In this document: piece by piece, positions 35,121 to 46,489 of the stretch
Layout of the letters: every line of letters begins with the position of its first letter
Position numbering within the stretch: position 1 is the stretch's first letter
From: Voacanga thouarsii
Lineage: Eukaryota > Streptophyta > Magnoliopsida > Gentianales > Apocynaceae
Reading direction: 5' to 3'
Assembly: GCA_026120185.1 (NCBI GenBank)
Contig: JANUWF010001272.1
Coordinates: forward strand, 1,426,001-1,490,000
Length of the DNA: 64,000 bases
Notes under the pieces: model-generated
What the model saw: only the letters and a program-made list of their open reading frames with translations
Databases searched by the model: none
What the model was told of the DNA's origin: nothing
Translations under genes and position numbers: made by a program

Positions 35121-35730
35121 AGTGACCAAAGAGGGAATCAAGATAGACCCAGTGAAGGTTGAAGCAGTGTCAGACTGGAAGCAACCAGAGAACATCACCG
35201 AGATTCAAAGCTTCTTGGGATTGGCTAGTTACTATAGCAGGTTCATTAAAGGATTTTCAATGCTCGCACCACCTATGACCCGACTGCTGAGGAAAGACGT
35301 ACCATTTGTTTGGAGTGAAAAATGTGAGAAGAGTTTCCATGAGTTGAAGCAGAGATTAATGACAGCACCAGTGTTGAGCCTACCAGAGGGAGATAAGCCT
35401 TACGTGTTGCACACCGTGCTTTGAAAGAAGGTTTGGGAGTAATGTTGATTCAAGACCGGAAGGCGACCGCCTATGCTTCTCGGAAGTTGAGACCTCATGA
35501 AGTCAATTAACCCACACATGATCTCAAGCTGGCAACCATTGTGTTCGCTTTAAAGAAATGCTGACACTACTTGTACAGAGAGGAATATGAAGTGTTCACT
35601 GATCACAAGAGCCTAAAGTATATTTTTACCCAGAAAGATTTGAATCTGAGATTGCGAAGATGGATGGAATTTTTGGAAGAGTACTGTTGTCCAATCAACT
35701 ATCATCCTGGGAAGGCCAACGTTGTTGTTG
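35121..35730 (+). pseudogene. RT connection and RNase H of element D
   Basis: The frame 35122-35424 reads [19 protein letters not shown] and [19 protein letters not shown] small deletion near 35415 shifts the frame inside the RNase H start and removes the catalytic Asp of the usual HTDAS motif. RNase H continues with [28 protein letters not shown] and [18 protein letters not shown]. Confidence 0.9.
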
Positions 35731-36760
35731 ATGCCTTGAGCAGAAAAGTCGGTATGGCCAGTCTAAGAGTGCAGGAGATTCAAGTGGTTCAGGATGTGTT
35801 GGATAGAAGAGCAGAAGTGAAAGGGGAGAAAATTGTTGTTAGCAATCTGAGGTTGGTACCCGAAATAAGGCGGGAAATTATTGAAGCACGGCAGAGTAAT
35901 GTAGGATTTCAGCTTTTCAAGGACATGGAGCTCAAGCGGCAAGGCAGTGAATTTTGGTAGGATGAAGCGGTAGTTTTGTATTTCTGAGATCAGCTGTGTG
36001 TACCCGAAGAGCATTAATTGAGAGACAAAATTTTGGAAGAGACGATAAGAGCAAGTATGCCATTTATCTGGGGGAAGTCAAAATGTACCGGATCTGAAAA
36101 GAGCCTATTGGTGGCCCGGAATGAAGCAAGATGTGGTTACATATGTCTCGACATGTCCTACCTGTTAGAAAGTCAAAGCGGAGTATAAGAAGTCAGTGAG
36201 ACTGTTACAACCGTTGCCAGTACCTAAATGGAAGTGGGAGGAAATGACCATGGATTTTGTCACCGGACTTCCTATGTCAAGGACCCAGAAGGATACCATA
36301 TGGGTGGTAGTGGATTAATTGACTGAAGCAGCACATTTCATACCAGTGAATGTAAGAGATTCCATAGAGAAATTGACTTAGATCTATGTACGGGAAATAG
36401 TCCGTCTCCATGGCATGCCTTCAAGTATTGTATCTGATCGAGACCCGAGGTTTACGTCTCGATTTTGGGACAAGTTTCAAGAATCAATGGGGACGAGCCT
36501 GAAGTTCAGTACGACGGCGCATCTGCAAATCGATGGGCAGTCAGAAAGGGTTATACATATATTAGAGGATATACTGAGAGCCTGTGTGCTGGATTTCAGG
36601 GATAAGTAGATCGAATGTGTACCGTATGCAGAGTTGTCGTATAATAATAGTTATCAATCGTCAATTGGGATGGCTTCGTATGAGGCCCTGTTTGGGCGCA
36701 AGTGTCAGGTACTGCTATATTGGAGTTGGTCAGAAGATGGGCACATAAGCAAAACTGGAG
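35731..36760 (+). pseudogene. Integrase of element D
   Basis: After [14 protein letters not shown], the spacer and zinc-binding region are frameshifted (35960-36180). The core carries WKWEEMTMDFVTGLPMS (36226-36275) and SSIVSDRDPRFTSRFWDKFQ (36418-36480), with IDGQSERVIHILEDILRAC. The first two catalytic Asp and the downstream Glu of QSE are all recognisable, but stops at 36318, 36379 and 36607 interrupt them. Confidence 0.9.
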
Positions 36761-37190
36761 AAGTCTGTTAGAAAATGTTGGATAAAGTTAAGTTAATCAG
36801 AGAAAGGTTGAAGGCAGCTCAGAGCCAACGAAAGAGCTATGCAGACAATAAGCGGAGAGAGTTGGAGTTTCAAGTAGAAGACAGTGTATTCCTGAGGTTG
36901 ATGTCGAAGAGAGGAATCTTGAAGCATCTGAAAGGTGGAAAGCTGACTTCGAGGTATTTGGGACCGTTCTCGATAAAGGAAACGATTAGGCCAGTAGCAT
37001 ATCAATTGGACTTGCCAGATGGATTGACGGGAATTCATGACGTGTTCCATGTGTCATAGATAAAGAAGTAGAATGCCGATCCCGATCATGTTCTAAATAA
37101 TGAACCGTTGGTGTTGCAACCCGATTTGAGCTATGTGGATAAAGTGGAAGTATCCTGAGCTGAGATAGAGGTATGCTTAAATTTTAGGAC
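36761..37190 (+). pseudogene. Integrase C-terminal domain of element D, tail deleted
   Basis: The open stretch 36775-37059 carries the GPY/F-type domain: KVKLIRERLKAAQSQRKSYAD, FLRLMSKRGILKH and YLGPFSIKETIRPVAYQLDLP, then HDVFHVS. After LQPDLSYVDK the sequence skips about 108 bases relative to the homologous element at 62640-62790. That removes the chromodomain-like tail, and it ends near the LTR. Confidence 0.88.
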
Positions 37191-37465
37191 GAAATTCTCC
37201 TAATGAGGCGAAGATGTCAAACCCCAACTAAAATCAACCCTAGAGTAAGGGGGTCGAGATGCATATCATATTTTCTTGCATGCATAAATATATTTTTGAA
37301 TGATTTTATGTGTTTTAGAATTGTGATTTATAGTCTAGAAGACTTAATTGTGCTTGTTGAGTAGGAAGGGCAAAATGGTAATTTTGCTTGAGGTGGAAAT
37401 AGGGAGATAGCTTGAGGATTTAATAGAAAAGTATTTGGGAGAGAAAATAAGAACAAGAGTTGTTG

Positions 37466-37520
37466 TGGTTTAGTGGTTAGAGCTTTGGAATAAATCCTTG
37501 AGGTCTTGAATTCAAATTCC
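37466..37520 (+). other. tRNA-like module in 3' LTR of element D
   Basis: A box TGGTTTAGTGGTTAGAGC at 37466-37483 and B box GAATTCAAATTCC at 37508-37520, with AGGTC in the place of a five-base variable loop. The A box is 251 bases from the LTR start. See the matching modules at 10712, 52935 and 63098. Confidence 0.7.
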
Positions 37521-39104
37521 ATCATTTGAGTTTTAGTATGATTAAATTTTATTTTAGATAAGTAGACTATTTTCGGCCCTAGAGTGTTGTCCTAGGGGAG
37601 GCAGGAAAGGAATGTCCTAATCTTACTCTTGTGCCCTACAAAAATTCTTAAAGGATTCATACCCTTTTTGCTCTCTAGCTTACCTTAATTCTTGATCAAT
37701 TAAGCTGCTCAATTTATCCAAGCTATTTTTATTTTCAGAAAATTCCAACATGGTTCTGTGATTTTGGAGCTTCAAAAATGCCTCTTGGAGGAGGGAATTT
37801 TAACTGAAAATGGGGAAGGAGTTATGGAAGGTTCCCAAGAGAATTAACCTCCATGGTTGAACCTTCAACCTCCACCTTATAAGTGATCATCTTCTTCTTG
37901 TAGCAAACTGGAAATTTTTTCCAACTTCTTACTCAATCCAGCTTTCAAAAACTTCAGCCATCTTTCCCTCTCAAATGCTACCAGAAAAATAGCCAATTTA
38001 CTCAGCTTGAAGCTTGAAAACTTTGGCCAAAAATCGGACTGCACAAAAGCTGTGCAAACCAAGAAAATTCCTGGGCCGTTTTCACAGCTTGGTAGGCCAA
38101 GAAGCAAGCTGTTTCTTCCACCTTTCCAACAAAAAATTTAACCCTGTCTTTCCACCATAAAGAAAGCTGGAAACCAGCCTTAAAGAACCCTCCAATACCC
38201 ATTCAAACCTTCTACAAGTTGGCTGGAATATGGCAGAAAAATCTGCACAAAAATTCCAGCAAACCTCTTAAATGAACAATAGAATTTCCAGCCTTGTTTT
38301 TTTTTTTTTTCAACCTTGTTCGAAACTCACTCCAATTTTCTATGAAACCAACCTTAGTCAGCCATGGACTAAACTTCATCATCTCCTCCATTGGTCTGCT
38401 CAAATGAAGGTCCATGGCTACCCCTTAAATTACTCCATCAATCACTTTAATCAAACCTTCAATTGGAATCCGAAATTCCAGCAAATTACTCCATGAAAAC
38501 CTCCATGGATTCAACTTCAAACAACCAGAAAAATCTTCCACACTTATCCTCTAAATTTTGGCCATTCTATAACCCATTCAAACACCATTCATTTCAGCAA
38601 AATCCCAGCCAATCCAGTTGGCCATTGAAGCTCCCAAAGACCTCCATCAACCAAGGTATTCTTACCATATTTGCTACCATAATTCACTCCCTATATTACT
38701 CCCTTTGAAATTCAAACAACTAGCTTTCCTTCTTCACCCAAATCTGAAAATTCAATCACCAGAATTTCCCAAGCCATTCAGCCAACATCATTAAACAGAA
38801 TTTCGTCCAGCACTCCTCTATGCTCTCCAACCCTCCAAGAACACACACCACCATTCTCTAAGCCTAAAACCTCTCTAAACACCTTTAATCTTCTCCAAAA
38901 ACTCCAGATCACATCTACTCATTCTCTAGAATCCATTTCTACAATTTATAACATCAAATGTTGAAATCAAGGTTCCACTTTCAGATAAAAAAACCAGAAT
39001 TTTCTAGAAGACTCAAGAACACTCTCAAGGTAAGCATGAACGATTATGTTCAACTTCCTTCATCTTCAACCTTTAATGGAATATACTAATAAACTCTCTA
39101 TCTC

Positions 39105-39150
39105 TCTTTCTCACACACACACACACACTCTCACTCACTCACTCACTCAC

Positions 39151-39208
<58 letters not shown>
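39105..39208 (+). repeat. (CA)n-(CACT)n-(CT)n compound microsatellite in LTR
   Basis: A CA run, then several ACTC units, then about 27 CT units, ending before CGGCCTAAATGG. It has the same location as the microsatellites in the other family-B LTRs. Confidence 0.93.
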
Positions 39209-39210
<2 letters not shown>

Positions 39211-39938
39211 CCTAAATGGTTACTCCAACCATGGCCATTTTCCTTCTTCCTCCTTGGACAGATTAAGCCTTCCAAGCACGAGGATCCTCTTGGGACTTCT
39301 TCAAGGTAGTCATCATTCAAGCAAGCCTCTTCAATCTTCTCTTTAAATTCTAGATTCATGTCTTTTGGATGTTGTTGGAAAAGGATGGATTATGGTTGGA
39401 GATTAAGCATGTGTTTATATGATGGAGTTGGGATTGAAGTATGAGGATAAATGTGTTTATGTGACGGCGTTGGGATGGATGCATGAGAATGATTTTTCTT
39501 GGTTGAGTTTTATGATGTTTTAGGGTTTGTTGCATGATCGTCATGTCGTGAGTTAGTGTGGATTATTAAGCATGATAGATATTATGTCACCTTTGGTGAA
39601 TAGGGTTTTATGTTCTTGTATCCTTGTTGAAGCCATGAATATGATTATGCTTTGTGGAGTGTGGAGCATGTGTTGGTAGATATGGATCTATGCTTTTGTT
39701 CATGATTTAGATGGTTTGTTGATTGGTGTGGAGTGTATGTTCATGATTATGGTTAGTAATAGGAATTATGATCATGACCTTGTTATTCCTAAGCTATTTA
39801 AGTTAGCCAAATTTATTTCATTAATAAAAAAATTAATACTATATATTTTCTTCTAAGGATTTCGAAACCCTAGGAAGATTTGGAATTGGATTGATATATG
39901 AAATAATGATATTTTAGCCAAATGCCTGATGTCCTTTA

Positions 39939-41389
39939 TGTTGGGGATATGCCCTAAAGTCAATTTGTACTTATACAATTGTCATTATGTTTTATATAAT
40001 AATATGAGGCTTTCCTTTCCATGAATAGTGAGTTTTGTTTTGTTGGTCATCAAGTACGTGACTTGATAGTAAAACCCTACAATGAATACAATGACTATTC
40101 TAAAACTGTCCCTGATCGATTATTATTATTGGAATAATAATAAATTAAGATTAGTATGTTTGTGACTTGATGGCTATGTTTTACTGGCCATGGATATTTG
40201 TGATATCGAGTCAAGACATAAATAAATGTTAAAGAACATTGTATTGGACATGACCCACTGGTGAGAGTACTTCATGGAATCGTCATAAGTACTTTCTAGC
40301 TATAATAATATTGAAAGTCCTTCGACCTAAATTCATCATAGTTTCTTACTTGATAAATTCTATATTTTGACATTGTCTAAAGTTGTCTTTAACCAGATAA
40401 TAAATTAGACTACTGTTGGATATAGAATAAATCAAGGAGAGGAATATGATTGATTGTGAAGGAATTTGTCCCTCTCAATTATGGGAGAGATATCCATGGG
40501 CCCCTTGATAAGTTAGACTGTTAAAAATGCATGGCCGTGCTCAAATATATCAATCTAAGATATTGATATCATTTGTTTGAACAGTCTACTATGAAATCAA
40601 TAAATAATTGATTAAGCTTAATAAGGATGACATGCTCCGTGCCTTATGCTTAATCTGGATATCGTGTGACAAAAGGACTAAATATAAAATTATGGTTTGG
40701 TTCAAAGAGATCACCGATCTTTATTTAACCTGGATAGTTATAATGTTTTGCTAGAAACCGCTTATAACTTGTGGGTCATTTAAATATGATTTAGGCACAC
40801 TGCCAGTGTTAAATGAACCTATAGGGTCACACAATAAGCGAACTTGTTAGGTTATTTTTCTGGTGACCAGGTTCGATGAATCTGGATGATATCCAGATTA
40901 TAAGAATCTGACTCGGTAAAATAATTAGTTAAATTACCGAGATAATGACAGAATCTTATCATATCAGTTTTAATTTAATTTGAATTGAAATTAGAATATG
41001 ATAAGATATTATTAGGGTTGGACTCTAAGAGGTTCGAGGGTTTTTAAGAAAACCCTAGCCGTCTTTTCAATAGTCCAATTTTTTTTTCGGTTGAGAACAT
41101 TCGTGCCATTCTCTACCAGAGAGAAAAAAAAAACCTCTCAAACCCTAGGCGCTAGCACTCCCCGGGTATCGAGTGAGTTCGCGGTGTGTATCCGATAGAG
41201 GACGTTCGCATACTGCAGCGTCTGGTGATTGTTCGGGTTGAACGTACAACAGCGCAACCAGAATCGAAGGATTTCGATTACAGCAACCAGAGGTAATTCT
41301 TAAAGCTTAGATCTTCTTAATCGTTTACTTGGGTCATCGAGAGGGATTCGTAGATGTTTTCCACGTTTAGGAGTCCACGAATCCCAACA
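39939..41389 (+). repeat. 1.45 kb copia-type solo LTR nested in LTR of element D
   Basis: Starts TGTTGGGGATATGCCC and ends GAATCCCAACA, with perfect duplication CTTTA (39934-39938 and 41390-41394). The host LTR continues on both sides. The start resembles the copia LTR at 44251 (TGTTGGAATGTATGCCC), so it is probably a related family. The strand is inferred from that match. Confidence 0.92.
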
Positions 41390-42917
41390 CTTTATTACAA
41401 ATAAAATATATAAATATGATATAGAATAGTATTAAATAAAGCCTTTTATATAAATAATCATGATAGGTAAAATATTAATCTTATAAGTCATATATTCATA
41501 AATACTAATAAAATTTATTTATTAATAAAAAACATATTAAAATTTACTTACTAATAATTTTATTTACCATATATTTTCTAACCATTAATTATTTATAGAT
41601 TTTTATTTTTAAATATTATCGTCTAGGACCTAGGACCCTTCATCAAATAAACCCTAGTTTAATTATAATAAGATTTAAATGTACGACTTATTAGTAACCA
41701 TTTCACAAACCCTAGTTATTTTATTATCAAGCTAGATTTATTCTATAAAATTCTTTTTGGCACCAAGCCTTAAAGTTTGGGACACTAAGGTCATGATTAT
41801 AGTAAGTTGAGCTAGGACTATTTATGAAAGCAAATTTGACTTGAGTTTAATTGTGGCTTGTGTTTACCTCAGGCGGGGTTAGGTCAGCTTTTGGGTATTT
41901 TTAATTTATCTTAAGCAAATGATCAGGTAAGCTCCTACCTAAAACTTGTTTGTTGTAAAAGGTTACTATGGCAAGCCAAATGCGAAGTGTGTGGACACTC
42001 TTTTTTTTTTTTTTTTTCTTGTTAAGGCAATTGAGGACTGTTTTCTTTCCTATTTTAGTCAAACAAACTATTTGAAAATCAATAAGCAGTTTTTCTCAAA
42101 TACTAAACTCTTTCTAAATCCATCATTGACCCGGACTTTAGAAACCCTTAATTGCCATTTCCACGTAACGCAATGTTTTATCAGTTTTCTCCCATGTGGG
42201 ACAATCAACGTTGAGTACTCAATAAGGGTAGGCTAGAAATACTAGTTTTGAAGAGCAAGAATGAGTCTTCTGACAGGTAGCCACCTCCAGAAGATGAACT
42301 CAACTTGGAGAAGCGATAGTACTACTTAGTTATGCCGGTCCGACCTATCAAGTTTCAGTCATGTGGATTGTGTGTTTCCGGAGTGGACAACCGGTTTTGT
42401 TTGGGTGTAGAGAAGGAGGAGTATCTTACCCGATAGGCCGATCACCTACCTTTTGTCAATCTGCACAAAGTGTGGTATTCTGACCGTTATACGGTCTTGG
42501 GGCCTAATGTGTGGTAACCCTTGGCCGCCCATTTGAGTGGTTGGTTTTATTATGCACTTATGTGGTTTGAAAGGAGGAAAATGCCACTCTTTATTTTCAT
42601 CCTTGTTTCTTGCTTGCCAGCACTCTCTTATGAAATGTTTACAACTTGCATACACGAACTGTTTTACCTGAACACTCAAAGCACACACGAACTTACTGAA
42701 ATTTTTATCTTATCACCTTTTTTCCATGATTTCAGGTTGATCCTGCTATAGGGATGAGTAGCTAGTTGTTGCCTGCTTTGGAAGATATTATGTTATTTCT
42801 TTTATGTAATGCTTTGAGAGATGAGAGTAAATAATTTATTTTGGATTCGTTCTTGAATTTTTGGATTGTAATAAGATAGTTTCAATGTATTGTTATATTT
42901 TTGTTGGGTGATCTAGT

Positions 42918-42989
42918 TATAAAGACCCCTTGTCCTTTGGACGGGGCGACATCCCCAGCTCTGTTAGACCTAGGTTGTGGGGTGTTACA
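42918..42989 (+). promoter_or_regulatory. TATA-like box and hairpin at LTR end
   Basis: TATAAAGA (42918-42925) is followed by CCCCTTGTCC-TTT-GGACGGGG, which can form an 8-bp stem with a two-base bulge. The block is kept in the other family-B LTRs, with partial decay. The likely transcription start region is inferred, not shown. Confidence 0.45.
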
Positions 42990-42992
42990 ACA

Positions 42993-43830
42993 TGTCATTA
43001 CGACTATGAGATATGGTAAATAGATGTTAAGATGGCATTTCTTAATGGCCATCTTAGTGAAGACATCTATATGTCCCAACTGGAAGGTTTTATTGCTAAA
43101 GGCCAGGAACATATGGCTTGCCAGTTTAAGAAGTCCGTTTATAGACTTAAGCAAGCATCTAAAGCATGAAACATTCGTTTTGATGAAAATATAAAGTCTT
43201 TCGATTTAATTCAAAAAGAGGATGAACCATGCGTGGACAGAAAATTAGAAGGCATAAATGTAATTTTTCTTGTCCTATATGTGGATGACATTCTACTCAT
43301 TGGAATGATGTAGTACATTGTCATCTACTAAGATTTGGGAGAAGTCGGTTATATTCTCGGGATTAAGCTTCTTAGAAATAGGAATCAGAGAATGTTAGGA
43401 TTATCCCAAGCGACATACATTGACAAGATATTGGCCAAGTTCAGCATGAACTCTTGCAAGGGAGCTCTAATCCTTTGCAGACATGGGTTATCATTTTGTT
43501 CAAAAGACTGTCCTATGTCCCATGAAGAAAAAGACAGAATGAGTAGGATTCCCTACACTTCAGTTGTGAAAAGTCTCATGTATGCCATGTTTTGCATTTG
43601 GCCAGATATCTGTTTTGCCATAGATTTAGTTATAAAGTATCAGTCAAATCCTGGGGAGGTTTATTGGCATGTTGTAAAGCATATTCTCAATTACCTCAAA
43701 GGTATGAGAGATTATATGCTAGTTTACAGGGCTAATGACTTGCTTTCTATTAGATACACAAACTCAGACTTCCAAGCAGATAAGGATAAGAGAAAATCCA
43801 CTAGTAGATATGCCTTCACCTTGTCTAAAT
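42993..43830 (+). pseudogene. Reverse transcriptase (C-terminal half) of copia element F
   Basis: MDVKMAFLNGHLSEDIYMS, then IFLVLYVDDILLIG near 43262-43305 with an intact YVDD. A frameshift follows, then the open frame from 43335: LGEVGYILGIKLLRNR, LGLSQATYIDKIL, SRIPYTSVVKSLMYAMFCIWPD and KHILNYLKGMRDYML. This is typical copia RT and connection domain. Confidence 0.9.
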
Positions 43831-44240
43831 GAGCTGTTTCATGGAGGAGTATCAGGCAATCTTTTATTGCTGACTCAACTAGGAAAGCTGAGTATGTGGC
43901 AGCTTCGGAGGCATCCAAGAAAGTAGTCTTGCTCCGAAAGTTCTTTTCAGAACTTGGAGTCATGCAATACATGGACAAACCAATTGTTGTGTATTACGAT
44001 AACACTACAGCAGTCTCACAATCTAAAGAACTCAGGAACTACAAGAAGGGGAAGCACATCGAGAGGAAGTACCACCTGATCCGAGATTTCATCCAGAGAT
44101 AAAAAATCGTGGTGGAACAGATAGCCTCGGAGAATAATCTAGCAGATCCTTTCACTAAGCCTTTGGTTGAGAGAGTTTTCAAGAGACACTTAGACACTAT
44201 AGGGGTGGGCACCTACAGGCTTTCTTTGTCTTAGAGTGAA
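43831..44240 (+). pseudogene. RNase H of copia element F
   Basis: AVSWRSIRQSFIADSTRKAEYVAASEASK, then a frame with VVYYDNTTAVSQSKE (catalytic Asp in the YDN segment) and KHIERKYHLIRDFI. A stop at 44101 precedes VVEQIASENNLADPFTKPL. Copia RNase H ends the polyprotein here. Confidence 0.9.
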
Positions 44241-44250
44241 AGTGTGAGAT

Positions 44251-46158
44251 TGTTGGAATGTATGCCCTCTAGATTAGGTTTCTGATATAATTATTGAATT
44301 TATTAATAAAAAAATTTATTCTCAAAATTTTATTTATGAATTTACATTTTATTTGTGCATGATTTAAATTTGGAAAAGACCCATTGTATTTAAGTATGTG
44401 ATCCATGTGAATGGTGGTCTTTCATAGTAAGGTATGAATCAGAGGTTACTTAACACATGAACATTTGATCTTAACCGATTAGTGAGAATGAAAATCTTAT
44501 TATGTATAGATTATTGTGTTATGAATTTTAAATAGGGAATGACTTATCTTTAGCCAGTGGGTAGTCCACTCACTTCATAGCATGAGCGTATTTCGAATAT
44601 GTAGAATAGGACTTGTAGTAATGGTTTCTAAAAGTTCTATTTAGAAGAAACCCATACTATTATTGCTACAGAGTGGACTAAAACTATACCGGTTGAGAAT
44701 GAGTTGGTGGTTTGACGAAGCTGGAAGTATGTTCTTTGATATGCTGTAGTTGAGATTCTATTGTAGAGCCGAGATTTATGTTGGTTATATGTGACTAGTT
44801 AGTTAAGACAGATTTATACAAGATAGCTTCTACGCTATAAAAACTTATGACTATTTGAATGATATAAATATACAGAGCCCTAGGGAACATAACTCGGATC
44901 TTAGCATTAAGGTAGCTCTCTTGGAAAGTGGAAACATTCCAGGAGTGGTGGATCATTAGTCTAGAGGTCTAAGGATGGTAGAAGTCTTTTAGAGAGGCGT
45001 TGGTACCCTCTTCTTTTCTAAAATGTATGGCAATGCGTAGAGGGGTATTTTTGTCATTACACTTGTAGGTTAGAGACTTTGCTAACGCAGCATTGTTCGT
45101 GGAGTCAATATTTTCTTATGGTGATATTAGAAAATGTTTAAAATGCAAAGTACAGCTATTTCTATAGTAGGGATATTTTGGTCATTTTAGTTACCAAGGC
45201 GATACGTCTTTTCATCCTTGAAATAGCCCATAAGTCTTTATAGGTTTGGGTTGAGGGATTCATTTTGTATAAAATGGATTTTATTTTATTCGAGTAGACT
45301 GATTTAATTATTGGGCTACAATAAAATTAAAGGTCCAAAAGAGGGAGAAATATATATGGGCCCGTCTGGGTTATTTAATTAATTTAATTATTGGGCTTGT
45401 ATTATTCCAGGAATAATTAAATTGAATTAAAAGCTTAACCCAATGAACTGGGCCAAGGCTTGAGTTTTATATTGGTCTATTGGGTTATTTAATTAATTTG
45501 ATTATTGGGCTTGTATCAGTCCAGGAATAATTAAATTAAATTAAATGCTTAACCTAATGAACTGGGTCGTAGGTCTAAGGGCCTGTTTAATGGCTTAACA
45601 TGACGTAGGTCTTAGGGTTTCTGTTTGATTTTTGAATGCCCGGATAATAACCTATGATTAAGGTTGTTGGGATTCAAAGGGTAACAACAGAGGTTCACAT
45701 TTTTCTTCCTTCAAGCCTCACGTCTTCTTTCTTCTTCTCTCTGGTGCGTGTGTTCTCTTTGAGAACAAGAATAAACAAGTCTCTCCTGATTAATGCTCAA
45801 TAGCACTTAGTCAGAGTTGTAAGATCATCCTCTGCTGCCACAGCTTTCACCAGGCATTTCAAGCGGGGTTATATTCCAATAGCCAAGGAGAATCACGTTG
45901 ATGCCCAGAAGAAGCCGTTGGCTTACAAGATAACGGCCTGAAGAATTGATCTCGGAACTAAAATCGGTTCAGGCCGAGGCATCGGTACTTCCTAGACTAG
46001 AGAGGAAACGTAGAGGTAAACATCTTTCATGTGATGCTCTATTTTCAGTTTAGTTCTATAGCATGTTTTGGTGACTTTGTTTTTACCATATTAACGTACA
46101 CTTTGATCCTTAGATTCATCCATTTCTCCTATGTTTTCCTTACTTAAATAGGCCCCCA
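44251..46158 (+). repeat. 3' LTR of copia element F
   Basis: Starts TGTTGGAATGTATGCCC right after a purine-rich PPT (44235-44250). The 3' end is uncertain. I place it near 46158 by comparison with the length and end structure of the solo LTR at 39939-41389. Two tandem ~110-base segments share TTGGGTTATTTAATTAATTT (45370-45560). Confidence 0.65.
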
Positions 46159-46194
46159 TGATGGCAAAATTCATTCCCTAAGAGTTCTATGTTG

Positions 46195-46480
46195 AGTACA
46201 TGTTGGAAAATACTAAAACTCTTAAGAAATTCCCAAATCCGTGCATGATAGAAAAATTCGTAGCCAATACACAGTGTTGGCACCGGTCCTGTCCCTCATG
46301 GCTAGCACCGACCCTTCTCTATTTTGTTTATGCCTGACATGCTCTGTTTTTCTTCTGCTTTTTTCCCCTGTCCAGCTTAGGGTCGGTGCTAGTTCCGTGG
46401 TTTATGGCTGGACCACTGGCTTTCCCTTCTTCTTCTTGAACTTTTTGGGTTTGGGCCTAATACTTGAAAAAGATAACTTA
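46195..46480. repeat. Possible fragment of the family-H LTR
   Basis: TTGGAAAATACTAAAACTC, a GTTGGCACCGGTCCTG-like segment and GGTCGGTGCTAG follow in the same order as matching segments at 33585-33930. Both are GC-rich islands in AT-rich DNA. Similarity is moderate by eye. Confidence 0.4.
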
Positions 46481-46489
46481 TCAACCAAG

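Larger units (their letters stand above)
30724..42989 (+). mobile_element. Gypsy element D, Tekay-like, 5' LTR lost, gag duplicated
   Basis: Runs from tandem gag copies through zinc knuckles, protease, RT, RNase H, integrase and C-terminal domain to a 3' LTR of family B. The 5' LTR and PBS are missing. Two solo LTRs are nested in it (32585-34084 and 39939-41389). Its pol is better preserved than that of element A, but has several stops and at least one frameshift. The right flank is a copia RT (element F), so the 3' LTR end marks its insertion into that element. Confidence 0.88.
37215..42989 (+). repeat. 3' LTR of element D (family B)
   Basis: Starts TGTCAAACCCCAAC and ends GGGGTGTTACA. Total 5775 bases, or about 4.32 kb without the nested copia solo LTR and its duplication. 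It contains the tRNA-like module at +251, the CT microsatellite, AACGTTGAGTACTCA (42207-42221) and the TATA/hairpin block at its end. Confidence 0.92.
42990..46158 (+). mobile_element. Ty1/copia element F, 3' part
   Basis: Begins abruptly inside RT at the end of the element D LTR (CHYDYEIW, a stop, MDVKMAFLNG) and continues through RNase H, a PPT and the 3' LTR. Its 5' part is not adjacent in the window, so the other side of the insertion has been lost. Confidence 0.85.

Noticed and set aside
37455..37530. A true tRNA gene
   Set aside because: A and B boxes are present, but I could not form an acceptor stem or a convincing anticodon arm, and the sequence recurs at a fixed place in LTRs.
39046..39359. 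Frames rich in SLSLSL or ERERER over the CT tract
   Set aside because: Translation of a microsatellite, not a gene.
42521..42751. Small frame with IHELFYLNTQSTHELTEIF shared with 6979-7203 (minus)
   Set aside because: It reflects LTR homology only. It is not kept in the family-B LTR at 52681-57348.
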